From an uncultured Lachnospiraceae bacterium (GTDB lineage: Bacteria > Bacillota > Clostridia > Lachnospirales > Lachnospiraceae), in assembly GCA_951800145.1 (NCBI GenBank), contig CATOJE010000021.1:1-49490 (forward strand): DNA of 49,490 nucleotides, given 5' to 3'. Shown here piece after piece: positions 17,957 to 27,099 of this stretch. Below the pieces are notes generated by a model. That model was not told where the DNA came from. It saw only the letters and a program-made list of their open reading frames with translations, and ran no database searches. How positions within the stretch are numbered: the first letter of the stretch is position 1; every line of letters starts with the position of its first letter. The position numbers and the translations under genes were made by a program.

Positions 17957-18898
17957 CTAAATACTCTCGATATTCTTTTCAAACCGCTCCAGCAGCCGGT
18001 CAATCACGTGAACCAGGTTCCCGATCTCCGGCTTGGTCAGCTGCTCATCGGCTCCCAGGGACTCGCCCTTGGCCCGCATCTGGTCGTCGATCAGGGAGGA
18101 GAAGATCACCACCGGCAGGTGCTTTAACCGGTCATCCTCCTTCACCAGCTTGGTCAGACGGTGGCCGTCCATCTCCGGCATCTCGATATCCGTGATAATC
18201 AGATTCACCTTCTCATACAGATCATGGTCTTGCCGGATAGCCTTTAAGTAGTCCCAGGCCTCCTGGCCATTATTGAAATTCTTAATGTCTGTAAAGCCGG
18301 CCCGCTGAAGGGCATCATCAATCATCTTCTGGAGCAGGATAGAGTCTTCCGCGATAACCAGGGGCTTATCACAGATAGGACGGTCTCCCATCTGCTCCAC
18401 CTCGGAAATCTGGATGGAGGTCTCCGGAGCGATCTCCGCCACGATCTTCTCGAAGTCCAGAATGGTCACCAGCTCCCCGGCGCACTGGGCGATTCCCGTT
18501 GCCACTCCTTCCTCCCCGTGGGTCAGAGTCTTATCCGGCTTCTGGATATCCTTCCAGGAGATACGGCTGATTCCCTCGATGCTCTGCACACGGAAGGCCA
18601 CGGTCATCTTATTAAAATTCGTCACGATAAACAAGTCCCTGGACTTATGCTCCAGGTACTCATTGGTCAGGTAATAGCCCAGGTCAATCACCGTGATCAG
18701 AATATCCCTGGGTTTAAAGATCCCCTCTACTGCCGGATGGGCATGAGGCATCACCTTTACCTTAGCCGACATCATGATCTCCTTCACCTTTGCCACATTA
18801 ATGCCGTAAAACTCTCCCTGAATGGTAAACTTCATGATCTCGATCTCATTTGTCCCCGATTCCAGGAGGATTCCCTCTTTCTCTTTATCCGCTTTCAT
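17957..18898 (-). CDS. cheV: Chemotaxis coupling protein CheV (CheW domain plus receiver)
   Basis: CheV couples chemoreceptors to the CheA kinase and adapts through phosphorylation of its receiver. The 313-aa protein has a CheW-like domain (about residues 15-165; INVAKVKEIM, GIFKPRDILITVIDLG, LVTILDFEKIV) followed by a receiver domain (178-313). The acidic pocket is at E184-D185 and the phospho-acceptor is probably D237 in LIITDIEMPEMDG; the conserved Lys lies in LTKPE (about 289). AAGGAGCGG precedes the ATG. No cheA, cheW, cheB or cheR is visible, so its partners must be encoded elsewhere. Confidence 0.95.
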   Translation of the reverse strand: MKADKEKEGILLESGTNEIEIMKFTIQGEFYGINVAKVKEIMMSAKVKVMPHAHPAVEGIFKPRDILITVIDLGYYLTNEYLEHKSRDLFIVTNFNKMTVAFRVQSIEGISRISWKDIQKPDKTLTHGEEGVATGIAQCAGELVTILDFEKIVAEIAPETSIQISEVEQMGDRPICDKPLVIAEDSILLQKMIDDALQRAGFTDIKNFNNGQEAWDYLKAIRQDHDLYEKVNLIITDIEMPEMDGHRLTKLVKEDDRLKHLPVVIFSSLIDDQMRAKGESLGADEQLTKPEIGNLVHVIDRLLERFEKNIESI

Positions 18899-18946
18899 CT
18901 GTTCCGCTCCTTTCCAAAAGAATAACTATTCACGCAAATGGTCTTC

Positions 18947-19432
18947 TTAAAGATGCTTTTCCGGCTTTCCAACCGTACGTATAATCACATCGCCATTTTC
19001 CACATTTAAAAGCATTGTCCTGGCATAGGTCCCGCCTGTATCCTCTGCCGAGATGCGGAACCGCTCCTCCATCAGCACCTTCTTCACCATCGATGCATTT
19101 CTTTGCCCGATATTGCCGAAATCAGAGTTTCCCTTCATCTCAAACATCTTCGCCCCGCCTGCGATCTTCACCACAGTCCGGCTTTTCACCAGACCGAAGG
19201 CGGTAAGCTTGCGGACCGTCTCCCGGATTCCGCTGTCTGCATATTTAAATACCTTCGGGTCATTGGGGTCACTTCTGGAAGGAAGCATAATATGTAACAG
19301 ACCACCCAGCTTAATGACCGGGTCATAAAATGTAATCCCGATGCAGGAGCCCAAAGCATAGGTTATGACGGTATTGCTCCCTCGGGCAAACTTCATATCA
19401 CCAATCCCTACTTTAATGTCCTTTTCTGCCAT
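18947..19432 (-). CDS. cheD: Chemoreceptor glutamine deamidase CheD
   Basis: CheD deamidates glutamines on chemoreceptors and pairs with CheC in feedback control of CheY-P. The 161-aa protein has the catalytic Cys in ALGSCIGI (Cys30), the His in LLHIMLP (about 47) and the downstream NIGQRNASMVKKVL block typical of the family. Its ATG overlaps the cheC stop by one base (TAATG), so the two are translationally coupled, matching the known CheC-CheD complex. Confidence 0.96.
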   Translation of the reverse strand: MAEKDIKVGIGDMKFARGSNTVITYALGSCIGITFYDPVIKLGGLLHIMLPSRSDPNDPKVFKYADSGIRETVRKLTAFGLVKSRTVVKIAGGAKMFEMKGNSDFGNIGQRNASMVKKVLMEERFRISAEDTGGTYARTMLLNVENGDVIIRTVGKPEKHL

Positions 19433-20052
19433 TATGAAATACCTAGTTTCCCTAAGATATGATTCAGAGACTGGATATCCGGAAGCATCAGCAGACCGTC
19501 TGACAGTCTCTCACCATCCATAATAAATTCTGCATTAATATACATTAGCTTATCGGTCTCATAACCATACTCCGCGATGGGGACCGTCAAAATCCCGCCC
19601 AGCATATTGATGGTGGAGCTGGGCACGGACAGGTCGATCTCCACCTGCACCAGCTGGGTAAATGCGTTCACATAGGAGCAGATAATGATATTCCCGATCT
19701 CCTCCAGAGCGGAGTAATCCATCTCATCCATGTCCTCAAAGGACTCATAATGCTTCCCTATCAGCTTTCCCAGCACCGCATTCGCCAGATCCAGCTTAAA
19801 GATAAACAGCATCAGGCCATTTACCTCATTGGACATCTGAACCAGAGTTGCCGCCACCAGCTCCTCCACCTGGCCGATCCGGTCTACGGTCTCATCGAAG
19901 CTTAAAATACTGACCTCCGGGATGGTGATCCGCACCTCCTTCTGGAGAAGCTTAGAGAGGGAGGTGGCAGCATGGCTGGTGCCGATGCTGCTGATCTCCT
20001 TCATCACATCCAGGTCCTGGAGATTCATATCTTCATAACGTTTCAGTCTCAT
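19432..20052 (-). CDS. cheC: CheY-P phosphatase CheC, first active site degenerate
   Basis: CheC hydrolyses CheY-P and binds CheD. The start at 20052 (206 aa, MRLKRYEDMN) is preferred because TGGGGA lies upstream; the ATG at 20067 has no ribosome site. CheC proteins have two pseudo-symmetric centres with the pattern Glu-x-x-Asn. The second is intact (E118, N121 in LEEIGNIIICSYVNAF). In the first the Asn is Ser (E19, S22 in MKEISSIGTSHAATSLS). The protein is therefore expected to have one working phosphatase centre. It lies between flgG and cheD. Confidence 0.93.
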   Translation of the reverse strand: MRLKRYEDMNLQDLDVMKEISSIGTSHAATSLSKLLQKEVRITIPEVSILSFDETVDRIGQVEELVAATLVQMSNEVNGLMLFIFKLDLANAVLGKLIGKHYESFEDMDEMDYSALEEIGNIIICSYVNAFTQLVQVEIDLSVPSSTINMLGGILTVPIAEYGYETDKLMYINAEFIMDGERLSDGLLMLPDIQSLNHILGKLGIS

Positions 20053-20137
20053 AGACGTTCCCCACATTCGTTATCGTTATTAATCATTTATTTCAACCCA
20101 CACTCCGCTGCAAAAACGGACGATTGCCCACAGCCGC

Positions 20138-20917
20138 CTACCCTCTCAGGCTGTTAATGGTGGATTCGATTTCATCTGAGGTGGTCACCATCCGCAGCGC
20201 ATAGCTGTAGGCCCGCTGGCACTCGATCATATGCACCATCTCTTTCGCCATGTCCGTTCCGGAACGCTCCAGCACGCCGGTTTCCAGCCTGGCATTCTTA
20301 AGCAGAATGGGATCCATCCCCGCCGGAGGAACGTATTCATTATCCCCCACGCTTAACAGGCGGCTGGGGTGGGTGAAGGTACAAAGGGTAATCCGGGGGG
20401 CATCCTCATCCTCCTCCTCATCCTCTACATCCTCAACCTCGTAATCCTCATCCTCCTCATCGGAAAACTCCGGAACCTCCGCCCGCATAGGCTCCCCGTT
20501 CTGATCCAGCACCAGCTTCCCATTATCCGTCAGGAGATAAAAGCCCTCCCCGCTAGCCAGCTCGCCCCGGTGGAAATGTCCGTTCCGGGTATAGGTGATG
20601 TCTCCGGTGGCCGGATCCTGGATCCGGAAAAACTGATTATTATCCACGATAGCATAATCCAGAAGATTATTGGTGGTGGTAAAAGCACCTGTGTTATAGC
20701 TGGCGTAGGTCCGCTGCATCCGCACGCCGTTTCCGGACTGAAGCTCTGTCACCGCAGTCTCCGAATCGTTTAAATTAAACTGGAGCAGATCGGTAAAGGC
20801 CGCTGTCTTGGGCTTAAAGCCGTCGTTATTAATATTGGCAAGGTTATTGGAAATAACACTCATCTTCGCCATGCAGGTCCCTGCTCCCAGGGCCCCTGTG
20901 TAAAAGGACTGATACAT
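20138..20917 (-). CDS. flgG: Flagellar distal rod protein FlgG
   Basis: FlgG builds the distal rod of the basal body. The 259-aa protein has the rod/hook N-terminal motif (MSVISNNLANINNDGFK around residues 19-35), the FlgE/F/G core (ITYTRNGHFHRGELASGEGFYLL) and the C-terminal helix (DMAKEMVHMIECQRAYSYALRMVTTSDE). An unusual run of about 20 mostly Asp/Glu residues lies at 153-172 (DNA 20402-20461). It follows flgF in the transcript; which of the two is FlgF and which FlgG is assigned by order and is not certain. Confidence 0.88.
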   Translation of the reverse strand: MYQSFYTGALGAGTCMAKMSVISNNLANINNDGFKPKTAAFTDLLQFNLNDSETAVTELQSGNGVRMQRTYASYNTGAFTTTNNLLDYAIVDNNQFFRIQDPATGDITYTRNGHFHRGELASGEGFYLLTDNGKLVLDQNGEPMRAEVPEFSDEEDEDYEVEDVEDEEEDEDAPRITLCTFTHPSRLLSVGDNEYVPPAGMDPILLKNARLETGVLERSGTDMAKEMVHMIECQRAYSYALRMVTTSDEIESTINSLRG

Positions 20918-20981
20918 CCCTTTATCCTCCTTAACCTGTGATTCGATTTTTAATTCGGTCTTCCGGGCTGAACCCGGTCAC

Positions 20982-21797
20982 CTACAGCCTTCCCACATCG
21001 GTGGAGGCCTTGCTTAAGATCTGGTCATACATCTTCAGCACCTGGGCGGCGCTCTGTAAAGCCCGCTGGGACGACATCATATTGGTCATCTGCTCCACCA
21101 TGTCTACATTAGACCGCTCTAAGCTCTGCCAGAGAACGGAAGGGCTCTCCACCTCCTCCGCTGCCTGATTAGTGGAAAACAAGCCGTAATCCTCCTTGTG
21201 GAGCTGCTCATTATCCGCAAAGCGCACCACCCGGAGAGATCCAAGGGTGCGGATCTCCACCTCCCCCTCTTCCTCATAGCCGCCGCCGTCTTCCTCCTCA
21301 TCATCACCCCCTAAAACAGGTCCAGCAATGATGTTTCCCCGTCCGTCCACGGTAAATTCTTCATTCTCAATCAGGATCGGCCCGCCGTCCCGGCCCTGGA
21401 CTCTCCCCATGCCATTTAAGGTGAGATATCCCTCATTATCCACGCTGAAGGAACCATTCCTGGTGTAGCGCACCCCCATGGGGGTGTCGATACAGAAAAA
21501 CCCCTCATCGGTCAATGCAAAGTCATAGATCCCTTCCGTGTTCTCGAAGCTCCCCTGCTCATAATTCACATAGGTCCGATCCGCGGCCCGGATCTTAGAT
21601 GTGGTAGCCATGGGCTCCGGATTCTCCTTATAGCGCTTTCCAGTGCGGTAAAGCATCTCCTCCTGGAAGGTGGTGCTGACCATCTTATCCTGCTTATAGC
21701 CAGGGGTCTGGATATTCACCATGTTATTACTGATTACGTTTAAATTCCGGTTCTGGGTCAGCATACCGGATGTAAGATTATAAAAGCCCTGATACAT
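20982..21797 (-). CDS. flgF: Flagellar rod protein FlgF (FlgF/FlgG family)
   Basis: A 271-aa proximal/distal rod protein with the N-terminal motif NVISNNMVNIQTPGYKQ, the core YTRNGSFSVDNEGYL and the C-terminal helix VDMVEQMTNMMSSQRALQSAAQVLKMYDQ. It is a paralogue of the next gene. It too carries a Gly/Asp/Glu-rich insert at residues 163-181 (DNA 21255-21311), at the same place as in its neighbour. AAAGGAGGAG precedes the ATG. Assigned FlgF because it comes first in the transcript. Confidence 0.85.
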   Translation of the reverse strand: MYQGFYNLTSGMLTQNRNLNVISNNMVNIQTPGYKQDKMVSTTFQEEMLYRTGKRYKENPEPMATTSKIRAADRTYVNYEQGSFENTEGIYDFALTDEGFFCIDTPMGVRYTRNGSFSVDNEGYLTLNGMGRVQGRDGGPILIENEEFTVDGRGNIIAGPVLGGDDEEEDGGGYEEEGEVEIRTLGSLRVVRFADNEQLHKEDYGLFSTNQAAEEVESPSVLWQSLERSNVDMVEQMTNMMSSQRALQSAAQVLKMYDQILSKASTDVGRL

Positions 21798-21830
21798 GTG
21801 AATCTCCTCCTTTCTATGTCCTTTCTATGT

Positions 21831-22601
21831 CTATTGGTATGTACTCATGTACGCTTTCAGCTTTCGGATAGCAGAGCTGTGGATCTGGGAGATACGGGGC
21901 TCGCTGACGCCTAAGATCTGGGCGATCTGGCCCATGTTCAGCTCCTCTACATAATATAAAGAAACCACCATCTTCTCCTTCTCCTTCAGGCTCTCCACCG
22001 CCTCCGCCAGCACCTGTCTGGCCTCCTCCATCAGGAAGGCCTTCTCCGGCTGGGAAGCAGCATCATGATTGGTGAGCTGCAGAGACTGACGCTCCCCCTC
22101 ATCGTCTGTTATCATATCTAAAGAAAGTACATTCATCATCACGCTCATCCGCTGGATCTTTCGGAACTTCCGGATATCCATACCCAGAGCGTCGGCCACC
22201 TCCTCCTCTGAGGGCGGGCGGTCCAGGGTGCGCCCGAGAGCAATCTGGGCATCCTCCATGGCCTTCACCTGCTTGCGGAAGTCTCTGGGCATCCAGTCAT
22301 TCTTGCGGACCAGATCGATGATCATGCCCCGGATGCGCCTGGATAAAAATGTCTCAAACTTATTATCCCGCTCCGGGTCATATCTGTCAATACTTTTCAT
22401 GATGGCGATGACGCCTTCATTCACTATATCCTCCATTTGAAGGGAGCCTGCATAGACATTGCGCATCTGTATGGCGATGGTTCTCACGATATAGAGATAC
22501 CGCATCACCAGCGCCTGCTTCACCTCCAGCTTTCCCTCTGCCAGGTACATCTCCAAAAGCTCTTCATTGGTCTTCTCTTCTAAATAGTCTGCCGGAATCA
22601 T
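21831..22601 (-). CDS. fliA: Motility sigma factor (sigma-28, FliA/WhiG family)
   Basis: This sigma factor directs RNA polymerase to late flagellar and chemotaxis promoters. The 256-aa protein has region 2 (LVMRYLYIVRTIAIQM, MEDIVNEGVIAIMKSIDRYDPERDNKFETF, with RRIRGMIIDLVRKNDWMPRDFR), region 3 (LDRPPSEEEVADALGMD) and region 4 (EKMVVSLYYVEELNMGQIAQILGVSEPRISQIHS, a helix-turn-helix). Length and motifs fit sigma-28. It is embedded after flhA, where flhF and flhG would commonly stand in clostridial operons. Confidence 0.95.
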   Translation of the reverse strand: MIPADYLEEKTNEELLEMYLAEGKLEVKQALVMRYLYIVRTIAIQMRNVYAGSLQMEDIVNEGVIAIMKSIDRYDPERDNKFETFLSRRIRGMIIDLVRKNDWMPRDFRKQVKAMEDAQIALGRTLDRPPSEEEVADALGMDIRKFRKIQRMSVMMNVLSLDMITDDEGERQSLQLTNHDAASQPEKAFLMEEARQVLAEAVESLKEKEKMVVSLYYVEELNMGQIAQILGVSEPRISQIHSSAIRKLKAYMSTYQ

Positions 22602-22666
22602 CTTCCGTCACTCCTCTCATGCCCCAGCTTTGTCACTCCCGGCGCCATCATAAACCGCGCCAAGCC

Positions 22667-24829
22667 CTACGCCCCTTTTCTGGCCGTATGATCCATGGTC
22701 AGACTGCCGATGGACTGGATCTGCACATTATTTGAGATCTCATTAAAGGACAGCACACGGACATTCGGATAGAACTGGTCAATCAGTCGGTACACATGGA
22801 CCCGCATCACCTGAGAGGTTAAGATCACCGGGTTCTGAGAAAGGCTGTTAAACTTCTTCAGCTGAACCGTAATCTGATTAATCAGGCTCTGGAGCACATC
22901 CGGGCTTAAGGCTAAGTAATAGCCCCTCTCTCCCTTAGTGAGGCATCCCACCATGGTACGCTCCAGCTCCGAATCCAGGGTAATCACCTTCATGCTGCCA
23001 TCCTCACAATACATACGGGTAATGGTGCGCTTTAAGGCAGTCCGGATATTTTCGATGAGGCCATCCACATCCTTGACCGGAAGGCCTGTATCCGATATCG
23101 TCTCCAGGATGGATTCGATAATCGTCTCCAAATCCTTGATTGGTACACCCTCCTTCAAGAGGCTGGTCAGTACCTTCTGCAGCAGGCTGTAGGAAACCAG
23201 ATTGGGGAAGGCTTCCTCAATCAGCTCCGGGGAGGTCTTCTTCGTATTCTCCACCAGATGCATCACCTCCTGGCGGGTAATCAGCTCATGGGCATGCTGC
23301 TTCACCACCTCGGAAAGGTGGGTAACCAGCACGGAAAGGGGATCGATCACCGTATAGCCGTAAATCTCCGCCAGCTCCCGGTCCTCCGGCTTGATCCACC
23401 GGCTGGGAATCCCGTAGGCCGGCTCGATGGTCTCGATGCCGTCGATCTCCTTCTCCGGGTTCTCCGGCTCCAGGGCCAGATAGTAGTCTACCAGGATCTC
23501 GCCCTTGGCTACCTCCTCGCCCTTGATCTTAATACAATACTGATTGGTATTTAAGCCGGAGCTGTCCCGGAGGCGGATGGAGGGAATGACAAATCCCATA
23601 TCTTGTGCATACTGCCGCCGGAAGATAATAATCCGGTTAATCAGCCGGCCTCCCACCGACTCATCCACCAGAGGAATCAGGCTGTAGCCGAATTCCATCT
23701 CAATGGCTTCCACAGAAAGAAGGGTGTAAACATTGTTCACATCCTTGAAATATTCCTCTTCGCTTACAGGCTTCTGGGCTGCAGGCTCCGCCAGGCCCTC
23801 CTCCCCGGCCTCTCCCTCCGGAGAACCGGAAAAGCTCCGCAAAGAACCGCCGCCCCCAAAGGCGCCTCCTGTAGCAAGGGCCGGCTCCTCCCTAAGCCTT
23901 CTGGATAAGAAGTAGCCTCCTGCAATCAGCCCCACGGAAACGATGAGAAGCTGGATCACCGGCATGCCGGGGATCACTGTCAGCACCGCGATGACGATAC
24001 CACTGATCATGATTGCTGTGGGCTGGCCCATAAACTGCTTGGAAACATCCTCATTCAGGCTTCCCTCAGCCACTGCCCTGGTTACAATCATGCCGGTAGC
24101 CGTGGAGATCAGCAGGGATGGGATCTGCCCCACCAGGCCGTCGCCAACGGTGGCGATGGAATAGGTGTTCAGCACCTCGCCGATACTTTCTCCGGACTGG
24201 ATAATACCGATGATGCTGCCGCCGATGAGGTTAATGGCTGTGGTGATTAAGGACATCACCGAGTCGCCCTTTACGATCTTCGTGGCACCATCCATAGAAC
24301 CGTAAAAGTCCGCTTCTCTCTGGATCTTCTCCCGGCGCATCTTGGCCTGCTGTTCATCGATCAGGCCGGAGTTTAAGTCCGCGTCAATGGCCATCTGTTT
24401 CCCAGGCATAGCATCCAAGGTAAAGCGGGCCGCCACCTCAGACACACGCTCCGCGCCCTTGGTGATAACGATAAACTGCATTAACACGATGATCATGTAG
24501 ATGATCATACCTACTACCACGTTCCCACGGAGCACGAAATCACCAAAGGCCTTGATGATCTGGCCGGAGGAACCGGAGCTGGTTAAAATATTCCTGGTTG
24601 TAGACACATTAATTCCCAGACGAAACAGGGTCGTGATCAGCAAAAGGGATGGGAATATGGAAAATTCCAGGGGCTCTCTTATGGTCATGGTGGTCACCAG
24701 GATCATCATGGAGAGAGACATGTTGATAATAATCGCCACGTCCACCAGTGCGGCAGGCAGCGGGATAATCAGCAACAGAATAATCGTTAATACAAATAGT
24801 ACAACGGAATAGCTCAGTATTTTTTTCAT
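22667..24829 (-). CDS. flhA: Flagellar export gate protein FlhA
   Basis: FlhA forms the nonameric export gate that docks substrates and couples export to proton flow. The start at 24829 (720 aa, MKKILSYSVVLFV) is preferred because GGAG stands about 9 bases upstream. The ATG at 24847, which overlaps the flhB stop, would add six residues. The N-terminal half has eight membrane segments and the FHIPEP-type block around RFTLDAMPGKQMAIDADLNSG; the linker is Gly-rich (about residue 325-360). The cytoplasmic C-terminal half is complete. Confidence 0.96.
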   Translation of the reverse strand: MKKILSYSVVLFVLTIILLLIIPLPAALVDVAIIINMSLSMMILVTTMTIREPLEFSIFPSLLLITTLFRLGINVSTTRNILTSSGSSGQIIKAFGDFVLRGNVVVGMIIYMIIVLMQFIVITKGAERVSEVAARFTLDAMPGKQMAIDADLNSGLIDEQQAKMRREKIQREADFYGSMDGATKIVKGDSVMSLITTAINLIGGSIIGIIQSGESIGEVLNTYSIATVGDGLVGQIPSLLISTATGMIVTRAVAEGSLNEDVSKQFMGQPTAIMISGIVIAVLTVIPGMPVIQLLIVSVGLIAGGYFLSRRLREEPALATGGAFGGGGSLRSFSGSPEGEAGEEGLAEPAAQKPVSEEEYFKDVNNVYTLLSVEAIEMEFGYSLIPLVDESVGGRLINRIIIFRRQYAQDMGFVIPSIRLRDSSGLNTNQYCIKIKGEEVAKGEILVDYYLALEPENPEKEIDGIETIEPAYGIPSRWIKPEDRELAEIYGYTVIDPLSVLVTHLSEVVKQHAHELITRQEVMHLVENTKKTSPELIEEAFPNLVSYSLLQKVLTSLLKEGVPIKDLETIIESILETISDTGLPVKDVDGLIENIRTALKRTITRMYCEDGSMKVITLDSELERTMVGCLTKGERGYYLALSPDVLQSLINQITVQLKKFNSLSQNPVILTSQVMRVHVYRLIDQFYPNVRVLSFNEISNNVQIQSIGSLTMDHTARKGA

Positions 24830-24847
24830 GAATAAGACTCCATCCAT

Positions 24848-25933
24848 TTATTCGAACATATCATCCCGGTGGCTGGCCTTGTAAATATATACCAAAATCT
24901 CCGCCACCGCCCCGTAAAACTCTGGGGGAATCTCCCGGTCTAGGTCACAGGAGGCGAAAAGCGCCCTGGCCAAAGGCCGGTTTTCAATCACATACACCCC
25001 ATGCTCCTCTCCGATATGGACGATCCGCAGGGCCACCAGGTCCTGCCCCTTAGCTAATACCACCGGAGCATTATTCTCCTCCGGGTTATACTTAAGGGCC
25101 ACAGCGAAGTGGGTAGGGTTTCGTATAATCACATCTGCCTGAGGGACCTTCTGCATCATACGGCTCATGGCCATCTGACGCTGAACACTTCGGATCCTTC
25201 CTTTAATCTCCGGATTTCCCTCTGTATTCTTAAACTCCTCCTTAACCTCCTGCTTGGTCATCTTCAGATTATTCTCATAATCCCATCTCTGGTAGAGATA
25301 ATCAAAGAAGGCCACCACGGCAAAGGCCAGGCACACCCGCATTACCAGGTCAAATACCATCTGCATCATATATGCGGCGGAATTAAACACCTGCATATCG
25401 AACATCCTGGCAATCTCAGTCAGATCCCTCTTTAGCAGATTATACAACAAAGCCAGCAAAAGGGCAATCTTAATCAGATTTTTTGCAAGATCTACCAGCT
25501 TTTTCAGGCCAAATAATTTCTTAATCCCTGAGATGGGATTCAGCTTGCTGAATTTGGGACGCAGGGGCTTAAAGGTTATATTAAACCGGGTCTGTATCCC
25601 ATGGGAAAGAATTCCCAGGACAATGGACATAGCCAGCACCGGCAAGGCGCATTTCAGCACCGACGCCACCATATATACATAGATATTCGGTGACTGGTCT
25701 AATACTGCACTTCCATTTCCCACAGCTGTAAAATAGCGGAGCATGCAGTCCCGCACGGTCCGGTAAATCATGGGAATGGTAAGCCGCAGCATCCAGAACA
25801 CGCCGAAGAGCATGACCACGGTAACAGCATCTTTACTTTGGAAAAGATTACCTTCCTGTCTGGCTTCTCTCCGCCGTTTACCAGTGGGTTTTTCGGTTTT
25901 TTCTTGTCCATTCGACTCCGCCAAGCCCACCAC
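24848..25933 (-). CDS. flhB: Flagellar export switch protein FlhB
   Basis: FlhB is a membrane component that switches export from rod/hook to filament substrates by autocleavage. The 361-aa protein has the N-terminal EKTEKPTGKRRREARQEGN segment and four membrane segments. The autocleavage motif NPTH lies at residues 272-275, followed by FAVALKY. The start codon is GTG at 25933 (a second GTG follows directly), with GAGG about eight bases upstream. The stop codon touches the first possible flhA ATG. Confidence 0.96.
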   Translation of the reverse strand: MVGLAESNGQEKTEKPTGKRRREARQEGNLFQSKDAVTVVMLFGVFWMLRLTIPMIYRTVRDCMLRYFTAVGNGSAVLDQSPNIYVYMVASVLKCALPVLAMSIVLGILSHGIQTRFNITFKPLRPKFSKLNPISGIKKLFGLKKLVDLAKNLIKIALLLALLYNLLKRDLTEIARMFDMQVFNSAAYMMQMVFDLVMRVCLAFAVVAFFDYLYQRWDYENNLKMTKQEVKEEFKNTEGNPEIKGRIRSVQRQMAMSRMMQKVPQADVIIRNPTHFAVALKYNPEENNAPVVLAKGQDLVALRIVHIGEEHGVYVIENRPLARALFASCDLDREIPPEFYGAVAEILVYIYKASHRDDMFE

Positions 25934-25982
25934 TTCCTTTCCTCAGCCCGAAGACCGTTTATCAATTTCCGGCGGCAGTCCG

Positions 25983-26741
25983 CTACAAGGGCCGCATCAG
26001 CTCCAGCAGCTGCCACATATATAAAAAGGTATTGTCAATAATCACATAAAGCCGGTCCGCCATGGGACTGAAAAGGAATACCATCATAAACATTCCCACG
26101 ATGATCTTCAGCTGGAAATTCACGGAAAATACATTGATCTGGGGAATCATACGCATCAGCACCCCGATGGTGGCCTCTGTCACCATCTCCATGGCAATCA
26201 GGGGAAAGGCAAGCTGCAGCCCCATCACGATATTTGTCTTAAAGATCTCCAGCATCATCTGATAGAGCTCCGGGCGGAAGGTAACCTCCCCGAAGGGAAT
26301 CAGCCTTGCGGAAGAAAAAAACAAGGAGATGAGACGGATGTGCCCATCGGTCGCCAGAAAGATCAGGGATAAAAAGGCATAATAAATCCCGGAGGTGATG
26401 GTCATCTGGGTATTATACTGAGGGTCATAGACCTGAGCCATGGATAAGCCCATATTGTGATCCATCACCGCGGAGGCGAACCGGATCACCGCGTAGGAAA
26501 GCTCCATGGAGAATCCCAGCACAAAGCCCATCAGCAGCTCCTTCACCAGCATAAATCCATATTCCAGCATGCCGGAAGGCTGATGCTGCAAACTCCCGTC
26601 CACCCCCAGATACAAAAGCAGGGTGAGGGAAAAGATCAGCGCTCCTTTGGCCGGCCTTGGATAATTGGTCCGGCCCAGCAGAGGATTAAATATCACCGCT
26701 CCGCTCATCCGCATAAAAATCAGGGCAAACAGGATAAACAT
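25983..26741 (-). CDS. fliR: Flagellar export apparatus protein FliR
   Basis: FliR is part of the FliPQR core of the export channel. The 252-aa hydrophobic protein has about six membrane segments and the family motifs RMSGAVIFNPLLG near the N-terminus, VKELLMGFVLGF and FSPMADRLY near the C-terminus. AGGAGG of the ribosome site overlaps the end of fliQ. Confidence 0.94.
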   Translation of the reverse strand: MFILFALIFMRMSGAVIFNPLLGRTNYPRPAKGALIFSLTLLLYLGVDGSLQHQPSGMLEYGFMLVKELLMGFVLGFSMELSYAVIRFASAVMDHNMGLSMAQVYDPQYNTQMTITSGIYYAFLSLIFLATDGHIRLISLFFSSARLIPFGEVTFRPELYQMMLEIFKTNIVMGLQLAFPLIAMEMVTEATIGVLMRMIPQINVFSVNFQLKIIVGMFMMVFLFSPMADRLYVIIDNTFLYMWQLLELMRPL

Positions 26742-26747
26742 GAAGCA

Positions 26748-27011
26748 TCAGCCTCCTACGATCAAACCGACCATCTGCCTTAAAAACTCCTGAAGGGAAG
26801 CTAAAATCGTGCTTCCCAAGAATCCCATAACCGCCAGGATAGAAAGAAATTTCGGCACAAAGGTCATGGTCTGCTCATTGATCTGGGTGGCTGCCTGAAA
26901 GATGGCAATCACCACGCCCACCACCATACTAGTGAGCAGAAAAGGCATGGTCAGCCTTAATGCCAGCTGAAAGGTATAATATAAAGTATCCAGTATCTCT
27001 AAGTCTGTCAT
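26748..27011 (-). CDS. fliQ: Flagellar export apparatus protein FliQ
   Basis: A small 87-aa protein with two membrane segments, the expected size of FliQ. It begins MTDLEILDTLYYTFQLALRL and contains VVGVVIAIFQAATQINEQT, a strong family signature. AAAGGAAAAACGG precedes the ATG. An 88-bp spacer separates it from fliP and contains a short CCCC/GGGG hairpin of unknown meaning. Confidence 0.96.
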   Translation of the reverse strand: MTDLEILDTLYYTFQLALRLTMPFLLTSMVVGVVIAIFQAATQINEQTMTFVPKFLSILAVMGFLGSTILASLQEFLRQMVGLIVGG

Positions 27012-27099
27012 CCGTTTTTCCTTTCTCTTTTAATCCGGTTCTTCTCCCCAACGCCTGTGGGGCGGCGGGACTTTTAAGCAGTAAGCCTGCCAGGCCGCG

